The notes under the pieces are model-generated. The model saw only the letters and a program-made list of their open reading frames with translations, was not told where the DNA came from and made no database searches. A stretch of 64,000 nucleotides of DNA from Multifurca ochricompacta (lineage: Eukaryota > Basidiomycota > Agaricomycetes > Russulales > Russulaceae): positions 124,001 through 188,000 of the forward strand of contig WTXG01000007.1 of NCBI GenBank assembly GCA_022496185.1, written 5' to 3'. Of the stretch, positions 1 through 12,997 are shown in pieces. A program made the position numbers and the translations under genes. The number at the start of each line of letters is the position of its first letter. Position 1 is the first letter of the stretch.

Positions 1-3000
1 CCTCATTTTAGCATGCGAACTCTAGCTAGAGCTTTAAGCTTCGCATCCGAAATGGCCGGCTCATATAGTCTTCGAAGAGCATTGTGGGAAGGATGTCTGA
101 TGGCATTCACGATGACTCTGGATATGCCCAGCAGGGAATGTGTCACCGCTCTGGCTCAAAAGCACATATTGAATGGAGTTCGCAACATTCGGGTGATGCT
201 CACAAGGGAACCCGCACCACCTCAGTCACGCCCTCTGGAAACCTTTGTCAAATTTGGCCCCTTTTATCTCGAAAAAGGCGACTTGGCCGAAGTCCCAACT
301 GACGACTATATCATGACAACGTCCGTAGAACGAAAGCTCATTGATCTTGCCCGGATTATATCTACCCGGATGTTTCCGGTCCTTATTGAAGGGCCTACGT
401 CTAGTGGGAAAACAAGCACTGTTGAATTTTTGGCAAAGAAGACAGGTCATCGCTTCGTCCGGATCAATAACCACGAACACACAGACATCCAGGAGTATTT
501 GGGAACCTACGTTTCTGACCCTGTTTCCGGCAACCTCGTCTTCAAGGATGGTCTTCTTGTCCAAGCATTGCGCCATGGAGATTGGATTGTACTGGACGAG
601 TTAAACTTAGCACCAACAGATGTCCTCGAAGCTTTGAACCGCCTTTTGGACGACAACCGCGAGCTTTTCATACCTGAGACACAAGAGGTTATCAAACCGC
701 ACCCGCATTTCATGTTGTTTGCTACTCAAAACCCCCCTGGGCTGTATGCAGGCCGCAAAGTCTTATCACGGGCGTTCAGAGGTCGCTTTTTAGAAGTCCA
801 CTTTGAAGATGTACCACAAGCAGAGCTCGAGACGATCCTGTGTCAGCGTTGTCATATTGCCCCGTCGTACGCTCAACGCATCGTTACCGTATTCCGTGAA
901 CTACAGAAGCGACGGCAATCTAGCCGTGTTTTCGAGAGCAAGCAAAGCTTCGCCACTCTCCGCGATCTTTTCCGCTGGGCTGGTCGAGACGCAGTTGGGT
1001 ACCAAGAATTGGCGGAAAATGGCTACATGCTTCTTGCTGAACGTGCGCGCCGCGAAGACGACAGGGCTGTAGTCAAGAGTGTTATAGAGTCCATTATGAA
1101 AGTCCGCATTGATGAAGCTGCGCTTTACAGCTTCGATCGGTTTGAAGGCAACCTTGTGGGTTTTCTGGGTTTTAATGTTCCTTTTCCATCCAACATTGTC
1201 TGGACTAAGGCAATGCAAAGACTCCTGATTCTCGTCGGCCGCGCTTTGCTCTCCGAAGAGCCGATCCTGCTTGTCGGCGAAACTGGTTCTGGAAAGACCT
1301 CTGTTTGTCAAGTCTATGCGGATGCAGTTAACAAGCATTTGGTTTCCCTTAACTGTCATCAGAACACGGAAACTGCGGACCTGATTGGTGGCATGAGGCC
1401 CATCCGTAACAAGGCCGCTGCTGAGGCTGAGACCTTCAGTGAAGCTTTTTTGCTCCTGTCGCAATGTGGCGTTTCTGAAATCCCCAATGATTCTGCCTCT
1501 CTCCTTTCCGCGATTGACTGCCTGGAGAAGGATCAACTCATAAGTTCAAGCAAGGCTGAGGAAGTCAGGCGAAAGCTTCGGCGGATCAACTGGATCTTTG
1601 AGTGGCACGACGGCCCGCTTGTTGTGACGATGAAAGCTGGTGATGTTCTATTACTCGATGAGATCTCGCTGGCAGATGACTCCGTATTAGAGCGACTCAA
1701 TAGTGTTCTGGAGCCTGCACGCACCGTTGTTCTCGCAGAGAAAGGCGGAGACAGTGCGGAGGGTTCTTTCGTGCAGGCAGCGCCGGGTTTTCGCCTTGTT
1801 GCTACAATGAATCCGGGAGGCGATTATGGAAAAAAGGAGCTGTCCCCGGCTCTACGCAACAGGTTTACCGAGATTTGGGTGCCACCTGTAAATGAAAGAG
1901 AGGACCTGGCCCTGATTGTCACTAGCTCGTGGCGACACGAATGCCTCAAACCATACACTGATCTTGTCCTCGATTTTATCGAATGGCTAAGCCGCCGCGT
2001 ATCTGAGCCCTCTCTATTCGGTTTACGCGATATTCTAGTCAGTTTTTCCATGGAAATATACCAATGCTCTTTGCCAACTCTTTTTTTAGGCTTGGGTCGC
2101 CTTCTCGAATTCCATGTTGGATAATACCGCGATGAAGGCGATGCCCCTCAATGCGGTCTTTGTAAGCCATCTTTTGATGCCATCTAAGATGTTGAGAATT
2201 AATTGTTCGGCTCATACAGCATCATGCAGCTCATGTGGCTTGCTTGGATGGCCTGGGCTCTTTTCCTGTGCTTTCCGGCTACTCGTCGCTTGCACTGCGC
2301 CAACTTAAAGATGATGCTCTTTTGAGGCTGCAGGAGTTGGTTCCCATCAGTTCCGAAGGACCCTCCCATTATAATCCCATCCACGACGTGAACCAGTTCG
2401 TTCAATTAGGTGAATTTGCCATTCCCCGGGGTCTCAAAGAGCCAGCCCCCCACGCGTATAACATACAGGCGCCAACAACGCGGGAAAACGCGATGCGTTT
2501 GATTCGCGCCTCCCAACTCTCAAAGCCTATCCTTCTTGAGGGTAGCCCTGGGGCGGGAAAGACCAGTCTCATTACCACCCTTGCCAATATATGCGGGTAC
2601 CGCTTGTGCCGCATCAATCTCTCAGACCAGACAGACCTCGCAGACCTTTTTGGTGCCGACCTTCCTGTGGATGGTGGGCGCCCGGGTGAGTTCGTTTGGA
2701 AGGAGGCGGAGTTCCTAAGGGCAATGCAAGAAGGGCATTGGGTTCTTCTGGATGAGATGAATTTGGCACCGCAATCTGTACTTGAAGGGCTCAATGCTGT
2801 ATTGGACCATCGAGGAACTGTGTACCTGCCAGAGTTGGGGCGGGCTTTTTCACGACATCCTTCGTTCCGTATATTCGCAGCCCAGAACCCCATCCAACAA
2901 GGTGGTGGCCGCAAAGGGCTACCAAAGTCTTACGTCAATCGGTTTACAAAGGTCTTCGTTGACCCATTGACGCCAAGTGACCTTCTTCAGATCTCAAAGC

Positions 3001-6000
3001 ATATGTTCCTAAATGCCCTGAGGAGTGGTTGAAGCGCATGATTGTGTACAACTCACGGTTGGAAGATGAGACCTTGGTGGATCATAAGTTCGGGCGAAAC
3101 GGGAGCCCTTGGGATTTTAACTTGCGGATATCTTTCGATGGGGTACTTTGCTGCATGGTACTGACACACCCCTTCATCCTGTGGATCATCTTCGCACTGT
3201 ATATCTCGCACGGTTCCGAACCGATTCAGACAGGGAGTTTGCCCGCACGCTATTTGATTCCGTATTTGGCCTTTCCAGCAACTCGCTGTCCCGTGCTCCA
3301 CACCCATACGTCTCCTCATCAAAGGTACAAGTCGGACACTTCATCGAAGGCAGAAAGCAATCCTTTAAATCGTCCTCTCGCCCTGGCGTCATCCTCCAAG
3401 CTCATCTCCCTTGGGTTGAGTCTATGGGTATCGCACTTCAGAACGGTTGGCTTGTCATAATTTCTGGACCGGCCAACTCTGGGAAGACCTCGATAGTACG
3501 CATCATGGCCGAGCTAACCGGAAATACGCTACAAGAGATCTCCATTAATCATGCCACTGATACCACAGATATCCTTGGCAGCTATGAGCAAGTCGATAAT
3601 AATTTCCGTGTTCTTGCCCTTGCCCATCGAACGCTCCAGCTTGCCGAGAATGTATCGCGCACCTTTGATGGCTCGAAGAGCGATACACTACTCAACCTTA
3701 GTCGTTTGAAGAGGGCTATCGCCAACCTACCTACAGTCCAGTCACTGCCTGATCTTCTGCAGACAACGTGGAACACCGTGGAGGCCTTGACAGGGCTGGG
3801 CAATAGTTGGGCTCAAGAAAAGGTAGACCTCATGGAGGCATTGCGCAAAGAGTTCGCAGCAGTGAACACGGCTAGTCGATTTGAATGGATCGACGGACCC
3901 CTAGTTAGAGCACTAAAGGAAGGACATTGGCTCTTACTTGATAATGCTAATCTTTGTAGTCCATCGGTTCTAGATCGACTCAATTCTCTGTGTGAGCCAT
4001 CTGGTGTTCTTACCCTCATCGAGCGCGGCCTGGTGGATGGAATAACGCCGACTATTGCCCCTCACCCGAATTTTAGACTAGTCATGTGTGTTGACCCCCA
4101 GCTTGGGGAACTCTCTAGAGCAATGCGCAACCGCGCCACTGAAATCTCATTGTCTCTCATGCGAAGCCAAGAAGACTTGCGTCGCCTTCAAGACTTCCAT
4201 TTCTTGCCCCCCCCACTGAGTGATTCGGATGCTGGCTGCATAACTCCCCTAGACTTCGAGCTCGTTCGTAGATGTTTGCGTAGTGCATCATCTGCTGCAG
4301 GACCTACCACCTGGCTATCTTCAACAGCCTTAAATAGCGATTCATCGGCTCAAGCTGTTGTTGACCGTGCTTCCCTGATTCTTCCGCGGGACTTATCATC
4401 TCTTCGGCCCCCATCCCTAGCTGTCCTCAACTTTTTGGTTCGTTCGGGAACCCCTGCGTACGCGAACCACCTTTCCAGGCTTATTTCAGGCCTTTATTCG
4501 TCTGATCGATCTGGACCCCTGCGGAATTTGTATCTGATTCTTGATGTAGCCAGAGGCGACTCGATTTGGCACAAACTCAAGGAAATTCAACAGTACATCT
4601 GGCCAAATCCCTCCATCTTAGGTCCCCCTCAGGTTAGTAGCCTCTGCGTCGTGCTTTAGGGAATGTGATAGGTGCTGTTGCCTCATGTACTGAATATTGA
4701 CATAATATACGCAGTCCATAGACTCCTTCATGAAGTCGGCAACAGCCCCACTCTCGTTGACAGAATCCCATGATATTACAGCTCAAAGTACGATTTTGCG
4801 CATGTACGAAATGTTCGTGATGACAACATGCGACGATTTTGGAGAGTCGTCATCACCGCGCCTGAGCATGCGAAATGATAGAACAGCGGAGGATTTGTCC
4901 CATGTAATTCTGACTTACACGGACGGGCTCGCGACGACTATCAATGAACATGGGGTGAAGTTACTTCAAAGAACCTCAAAACATCTCACTCGAGAATTTT
5001 CGGTGGGGAGCATTGTTCATTAGTATAAAGTTCGCCACAACTGAGAGCCACCGCAGGTGAAAATCCACTTGATTGTCAACCTCCTGAAATATATTTCCTT
5101 CCTACGGCGCAAGCTTCGTAGCGCCGTGGACTTTTCTATCTTACAGGCGGTAACTTCATGGATACAAGATGCCCTTCAGGGAGCACCAGTTTATCTCCCC
5201 GACATTACTCAAGCAGCAGAGATTCTTTCACGCGCCGTGGTATCAACAACCGGATTAGGATTGGGCGATATATGGTTGTCCTGGACAGGCTCTGTTACCC
5301 CAAATTCTTATTTCAGAGAGCTAGAGCTAGACGTCGATGACAATGGAGATGGGGAAAGTGGGTCTCGCAGGTGCAATGAGTTGGCATACATTCTCACATT
5401 TTCTCAGAAAACCGATCGCAGTTGTTGGAACGGATCGCTACGAAATGGCTCTCTACTAGGACAACCTTCTCCACTGACGTCAATGCTGTGGGTGTCTTGA
5501 TTTCACCTCTGGCGGGTAGACACATCACTTATGGCCCACATAGTCACCCCTTCATCAGTGCACTCCCCATAGGACTGCCGTGTCGAAACTTGCTGTGCCA
5601 CAGACTGACAAAATCTTTCTAATCAAGGAGCTTGGTACCCTGGCACACATACCCGATGGAGACTCCCTTCCAGTATGTGGGAATTCGCTGCTACTTCACT
5701 GCCTGACAGCATACAGATACTTGGCCAACTCATAGAATTAGCAAGCTCGGATTACCGCATGCCACTTCAACGGTTTGCATCATACCGCCATGCCACATTG
5801 GCAGCACAGTTCGGGATGTGTATGTCTTCAGATGTTTTATTTTTTCTCCTCTTTTATTGATCCCCCTGCAGCTGGCGAACCTGGGGTAATGCTATCGATT
5901 TTTGAATCATGGCTGCAAGCCCTGTGGAGTCATGGAGATTCTGACGGCCCTTCCATACTCTTCCAACCATCAGAGCTTTTGGGGACAGTTCAGGCATGGT

Positions 6001-9000
6001 AAGATACGTAGCACCGGATTTGGGCTACTCTGACATACATACTCTCAGTGATTGGCGTAATGTCACCTTGCAATCAGTGAGCGACTACCGAGAGGCCCTC
6101 GAGCACCATTCGCGCATTTTCGCTGTGATTGGAAGTCGGGACTCGACCCGGGTCGAGGATTTGAAGGCATTACATCGCAAAGCGCTCTTACTTGTAGGAA
6201 TTCTTTCCCATGAACTGCGTGATGATCTCATGACATGTTCCCTTCTAAATTAGCTTGCGTCCTGTTTCCATCGGTCTTTCGATGATTCTACATTCAATGA
6301 TCTGCAAGAGGCCTGCCATAGGTCCCAATCAGTTTCCCAGCTCCTGTCTCTGTTGAAACGCTCGTCGCATGTGTGGTTCGCCTCGTCTGCCGATCGCCTC
6401 GTCAGTGGAGCAGTAGATGAAATGAGCTCTGATATGTCTCGCGCAGCTGCCCTTAGAACTCTAGGCCATGATTGGATCGCACTTTCTTATTTCTTCATGG
6501 ATTTATACATTCCAGATACTCCACTAGACCCAGCGGCCCTGCAAACTGCTAGATCAGAGTTTTGGGGCGCGGAGCTGGCTTCCCTGTCTCATGAGTTGGA
6601 GCTTGAGATCAGTCTGGAGAGTCGTGTTACTGGAAATACGTACAACGGAATTGCCGACTATCTTGAGGAGCAGATACGCCATCTTCGGGAGCGTCTGCAT
6701 AACCTGCCCTATGCGTCCTCGAAAGCTGGACGCGATCTCTCTCGTCTTAGGGAATTCTGGTCCGAAATTTCACAGTTTAGGCTCAAATTTGTCTCTCAAA
6801 CTCGGTTATATCACCTCATCGATGCGTTTTACCAGAAAAACCAAGAAGCCTCAGCAAGCGAACATGTCATCCAAGAGTCCATTTCCAAACTTTGTCAGCG
6901 CCTGGAAAGTATCTACCCGGAGTTCGATGACATCACCAGGCCGTTTAAATCAGCGTTGCTCTACTTACGACTCGGTCTTCGCCTTGTGGCTCACGCATCG
7001 GTATGCGAGGGAGTAGAGGCTATCGAAGACTTGTCGTACGCTCTCACGGCTTTCCCATCCGTAGGAGGGGCAACCGCATTGATCACCGCTGACAGCAGAG
7101 GAGATATTCGTGCCGTTGAAGGGAGTCCCTTCGAGTCTCTATTACTTACATTAACTGCTATTTCCCTCGAGGTTGAACTTGGTATCGACGCACAATCTCG
7201 GATCGCTACCATAGAGAGCATATATGAACGAGCTATAAGGCTGTGGCTCGTTGATCAGAAGAGGCAAGAAGAGGTGGATGCCGCGTCACAGTCGTTGTAT
7301 CGCGCGAACCGGATTAGAAATGAGTCAGAGCTGGAGGAAGAAGATTTCCTGACCCTATTTCCTGATTACGAAGCTCTTCTTGGCTCAGATCACCTCCCAG
7401 AGAGTGACCCTAGTGACAGAGTTCGACGATCCTTTTCAGCAGACGGATCTTATTCGAACAGCCTCATGCTCCTACATCTAAACATCATGAATCCCGGAAA
7501 CCAACAGTCAGGCGCCGTAACGGATCTTTCTAATCTTCGTGCGGTGTTCCTAACCTCAATCCTGGGCAAATACCAAAGCAGTCTCCCCGAAGCCTTGGAT
7601 GATCGCAGCTTCTCTCACCAAGTCTCCCTTATCGCGGCTCGTCTTCGTGACCTTGACCACTCGGATATGGTCGCGCGCCCTTATAACTTCTACATCGACT
7701 CACATGTTCCGCAGATACGAAGGGCTGTCACACTGGTTGAATCTCTCAAGCAGAGGCTTGATGTTCTTATACAGGAATGGCCAGATCAAATGGTTCTGCA
7801 CCACCTAAAAGACCGTTGCTCTCAAATTCTTGCTCTTAGCGCTCGAAGTCCTGTAGCAAAGGTCCTTGTTCTCCTGGAGCAATTGCTGCTGGAGAGCGAC
7901 GACTGGGAAATGTACGCCAACCAAGAAAACACATTGAAGAATCAACGACACGCATTAACGGAACTGATTGTTTCTTGGCGGCGACTAGAGCTATCATCAT
8001 GGCGTGGCCTCCTTCGACTGCAAGCTATCGCTTTCGAAGAAGGCGTCTCAGAGTGGTGGTTCCGTCTGTATAACGCCATTGTGCGAGGCCTTCTAGATAT
8101 CGTTGAGCGGAGTGGCTCCGAAAGCCTGGATGATTACTTGGATCACCTTGTGCCGCTCTTGGATGGCTTCCTGACATCGAGTCCTCTCGGACAATTTTCA
8201 CGGCGCTTGGAACTTCTCCGAAGCTTTGAGCCATTTCTTCAACTCCTTACTCTCACTAAATCCGAACTAGCAAGAGAACCTCTGTGTCGCGTTTACCGCA
8301 TCGTACATTCGATTCAGGTCTACTACTCGCAGTTCCTCTCTCAAATTACGTCGTCTCTCGTATCGCAAGAGAGGGGGGTCGAGACAGAGATACAGGGTTT
8401 CATCAAAATCGCCAGCTGGAAGGACGTCAATGTACAGGCCCTTAAGGCTAGTGCAAAAAAGACACATTATCAACTCTACAAACTTGTCCGCAAATACCGG
8501 GATATCATGCGCCAACCTGTTAGTGATCTCCTACGACCGGGGCAGGTATCTAACATAGAGATTTTATCCAAAACTGGAACCCCCGAGCCTTTCTTGCCGT
8601 CATCCAGCATAATTGTTGATGACAGCAGCCTGCGAGATCATGTGACAACTGCCAATGGTCCGGCTCACCTACAAGACCTGCGCAGGACTTACAGGAAGTT
8701 CGATTTATTGATCACCACACGTATCGAGGTTTTCCTGAAATCCCTTCCTTATAATGAATTAAACAACCTGACGGAGAGAATATTTTATACTGATAGTGAA
8801 CTATCTTCAGTCTCCATTCCTATTGGGGCCACAACCGAGCGCAGAGAGAAGCTTTGGAAGGGTCTTTTAGTGCGCAAGCGGAAGGCTTGGAGCGACTTCG
8901 TAAAAGAGTTCAAAAGAATTGGCCTCGCGACGAATGTCCCGTCAACAGTGCTACTCCGGCAGAATAATGATCGATGGCTCAGGGAACAGCCATTCCCGGA

Positions 9001-12000
9001 TGTCCCAGATAATAGCTTTGCGGACGTGCAAAAATCAGAGCAATATTTCACTCGGCTGCAGGGCTTACTTCCTAGACTTAGGGCCACACTCATCGACCAC
9101 CATGGAGACGTTCTAACACAAGAGCTTCAACGGTCCATTATGCTGCTTGAGTCAGCTCTGTCTCTAACCCTCGGCTGCAGATCCATGTAAGTCCTTTCTC
9201 TATCCGCTTTAGCGCTCATTGATAAGTGTTTGCCAAAGGTTAGCGACTAATCTCGATAAATACGCGAGGTTGAAAAGCATATCCCGACGACTCCACTCTC
9301 TACACCAATCTTCGGATATTTCCGCCTGGGGCCCCTTTATGTCGGACGCTATCTTTGGGATGGAGGATTTATTGAGTAGAATGTGCCACGCCATCTCTGA
9401 GACCATGGACAAAATCAAAGAATTTGGGAACTTGCCCGGGGCATCACCCGCGCCTGTTGCTTTGCTGGAGGGTGTACAAGCGCTGCTTTCGTCGACGCAA
9501 GCTTGCCGGGACCCGTTACGCCTAATAGGCAATAATTTAAAGGAGACAGAACCGTCCATCCTCCTGCGAGGTTTGTTCATCCCCCCGTACACTTTTGTAT
9601 ACTAAATTTCTGTTGGCAGACGAGTATGACGCGGCGATTTTCGCGCAGGACCATATCACCAAATCTAAGAATGTCCTTCTTGGATGGGAAAGTGATCATC
9701 CAGAATTCAGACTCATCATCTCGCCTCTCAGAGGCTGGTTGGGGTCGCAGACACTGGGTCCACTCCCGGGAAGCCCACCACCAAGTGAATCTGAACTTGA
9801 TGTTAGTCAAGTAATCGAGGAAGTCTTGAAGCCGATACAGAGTGTCTTGTCAATTATTCCAGCCGAAAGCCAAATCCAGGATTCAAGTAAAGATGATTAC
9901 CTGAAAGAGACATCAAGATCTCTTATCATAATTGGAGACCTCCTTCGCCTCGATTCGAAAGTTGCACTTTTTAATTCCTCCGTTGAGCGGCTCGCAGGGT
10001 TTCCACCAGAAGAGGTCAAGAAGAGCATCTCACAACTGCTTCCCTTCTTACAACGGTACACGCTTCTTGTCGAAGCACAACTCGCTGGCATGGCAAAATG
10101 GGTACATAGTCTATTCAAGCTCGAACTCACGGCGTGTTCCGTAATGCTTGACATAGCGACTCATGGTTTCTGCAAACCGCCTGAGGATGATTCGGGGGAG
10201 GCCAGTGCAGAAAACGAAAGTGCTGGTGGCGTTGGGTTTGGTGAGGGCACCGGGAGCCAGAATGTGAGCAAGGAGATTGTGGATGAGGGTCAGGTGGAAG
10301 GCCTAAAGGACGAAAGTGGTGAGGCGAACAGGGAAAGAAACGAAGATGGCCAAAAGGACGATGACGCTATCGAAGTTGACGATGACTTTGAAGGCGAGTT
10401 TGAGAACGTGCCGGACAACGAATTGGAAGAGGAGAGGCCTGCTGATGAAAGCGAAGAAGGTCTCGAAGACACATTAGGCAACCTAGATGGAGATCTGAAC
10501 GCCATCGATGAAAAGCTTTGGGGTGATGAGGCAGGACCCGGGGACCATGATCAACAGAAGAAGGCGAACGAGGATCACTCCACCAAACCTTCTATAGACC
10601 GCGAAGTTGTTGCCAAAGAGAGCAACCGCCCTGAAGGTGACCACCGTTCTCAGGAAAAGCAGCACGTGGAAACTGGCAATGACGTTGGAACAAACGATGT
10701 ACCCGACAGTGAAGCCCACGAAGACGACGACGCTGCACCTGGGAGCGATGGCGCACCCCTTGACAATTTCGTGCAAGACGCGGACGTTCTCAACCTTCCT
10801 GATGACCTCGAGATGGTCGAAGACCCAATGCACTCACCTGTCGATCAAGATAGGAACAACGACATCCCTAGTGATGACATAAGTCAGGCAGCAGACTCGC
10901 CAGAGGGTGATGATGAAGCTCGGCCACAATTTTCCCCCGAGCTGTCTCCTTGTCCTATGGACCAGACTGAGACTCAGCGTCCGGGCGGGGGCGACACTGA
11001 AACCGGGCTAGAAGATTCCTCCCCCGATGACAATGCCAATATTCAACCCGATGTGCAAGCAGGTGATGGAACTAGCGATGACATTATTCCAGACGGTGCT
11101 TGGAGCCCAACTGTACGTGAAGATATCCTGAGAACCAGTCCGGGGGTGCTCGTGGCGCGAAAGCTGCTGGCAAGGGTGACGAGGCTAAGCTTGATGATGT
11201 GTTAGTCCACTTTTTAGTTTCTTTATCCACACCCTAACTTCTCTATCAGAAGCCCTCATGACGATCAATCTGGGAGAACGAATGCAGAAGACATGCGGAG
11301 TGGTAACGCCAACGTCGGTTCCGAGGCGGGCACAGTACCTTCTTATGAACCCATCCAACAGGACACATCCCCCAGTCACTTGCGCAATCCGGGCGATACC
11401 CTCAAAGAAACTATACAGCGCTTTGATGACATCCTTGAAAGTGATCACGCCCTAATTGAGCAGGCAATATCAGACCCAGGGATATCACAACTTCAGTACC
11501 TGAATGAAGAGGATGCCGATCATGACATGCAAGCTCTCGGCCCTGTGGGATCCCAGGAAGCCTCCAAGCTCAGCGAACTCCAACTTATCGATGACACTGA
11601 TACTCCCAATAACTCGGACCAGATGGATGTGGATGAAAAAGAACACCCAACCTTCCAAGCTGACATTTCCTCTTTATTTACCCCTTCTGAGTCTCCAGAA
11701 TGGGCACTTCAAAAGGACTTCCGTATGGCCTTATCACGGCATGAGGTACAGTCTCGAGGGCCAGCACAGAGTGCTGATATGCCTGAGGAGCGAGACGTAC
11801 AAAAGATCACAACTGTTAGCGAAGTGCCAGAGGCTGAGCAAGTTGAGCTTGCTTTGCGTCAATGGCAAGCCCTGGGTCAACCTATCGAGGGTGCTCAGCA
11901 TCTCTGGCGTCTGTACGAGTCCCTGATTCAGGATCTATCGTATGCCCTTTGCGAGCGACTGCGCCTCATCCTAGAGCCCACTCTAGCCACAAGGCTCAAG

Positions 12001-12809
12001 GGAGACTACCGGACAGGAAAGCGCTTGAATATGAAGAAGATAATACCTATATCGCTAGCGAGTATACGAAGGACAAAATCTGGCTTCGTCGAACGCGCCC
12101 AAGCCAGCGTGAGTATCAGGTTTTTGTTGCCCTGGATGACTCCCTCTCGATGGCGGAATCGCATTCAATCCACCTCGCATACGAGACATTGGCACTCGTA
12201 TCTAAAGCTCTCGGCAGGCTGGAAGTGGGAGACATAGGCATTGCAAGGTTTGGGGAGACCGTGGACGTATTGCACGGGTTCGATGATGGGCCACTGACAG
12301 ATCAAGCTGCGGTACAAGTCATGAGTGCGTTCACCTTCAATCAGAGGGCAACGAATGTGCTGGCGTTGGTAGAAGCGAGCCTAAAAATCCTCGAGGCAGC
12401 TAGGGAAAGTCGTTCGACAAAGTCGTCATCTGCGGTGGACCTATGGCAACTCGAGATTATCATTTCGGACGGCCTATGCCAGGACCACGAAAGGCTTCGC
12501 GCTGTACTGCGCCGAGCAACAGAGCAGCGTGTCATGGTAGTCTTCATTATCGTCGACTCTTTGCACTCGAATGTGACTTCATCCTTGGCTGGCTCAACAA
12601 GCACTTCGGCAGGTGGCTCGCAAAACTCGATTCTTTCGATGAATCAGGTGGCGTATAAAAACGTGGACGGGCATATGGAGTTGCAAATGCAACGATATTT
12701 GGATACGTTCCCATTTGAATACTATGTAGTATTGCGGAACGTGGAAGCGCTTCCGGAGGTTCTATCTGGAACTCTTAGGCAATTTTTTGAGCGCGTATCG
12801 GATGTGTAA
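1..12809 (+). CDS. MDN1: Midasin (AAA+ ATPase of pre-60S ribosome assembly), 5'-partial
   Basis: Midasin/Rea1 is a nuclear dynein-like hexameric AAA+ ATPase that strips assembly factors (Rsa4, Ytm1) from pre-60S particles. The window enters the gene at the end of the second AAA module; an exon probably begins near position 12 after an acceptor. Visible in order: Walker A GPTSSGKTS near 388-415 with LDELNL, GETGSGKTS near 1276 with LLLDEIS, GSPGAGKTS near 2540 with LLDEMNL, and SGPANSGKTS near 3463. These are the last four AAA modules. A long helical linker follows (about 4.7-10.1 kb), then an Asp/Glu-rich segment (10.2-11.6 kb), then a C-terminal VWA domain with a DxSxS metal site (DDSLS, about 12135). 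Many short introns interrupt it; clear examples lie near 2036-2088, 2162-2220, 4633-4714 and 9187-9228. Single-base frame breaks near 3008, 3126 and 12046 interrupt family-invariant motifs, and the frame is also hard to follow at 5.3-6.3 kb. Family certain; exact exon map is not. Confidence 0.95.
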
Positions 12810-12997
12810 CTAACTAGTAACTATTACTTGTAATCGTAATGTACTTGCGCTTGTGCTTGTGCTTGTGCCGGTGCTCATGTGTACACGTGACATGATGGAT
12901 CTACCACGTGCATTACGCGATCCTGTCTGTGTTGTTTTATTGTGGCTCTCAGCCTTTGGTCCGTCCTTCTTGACGTTGCCGTTGACACACGACGGTA

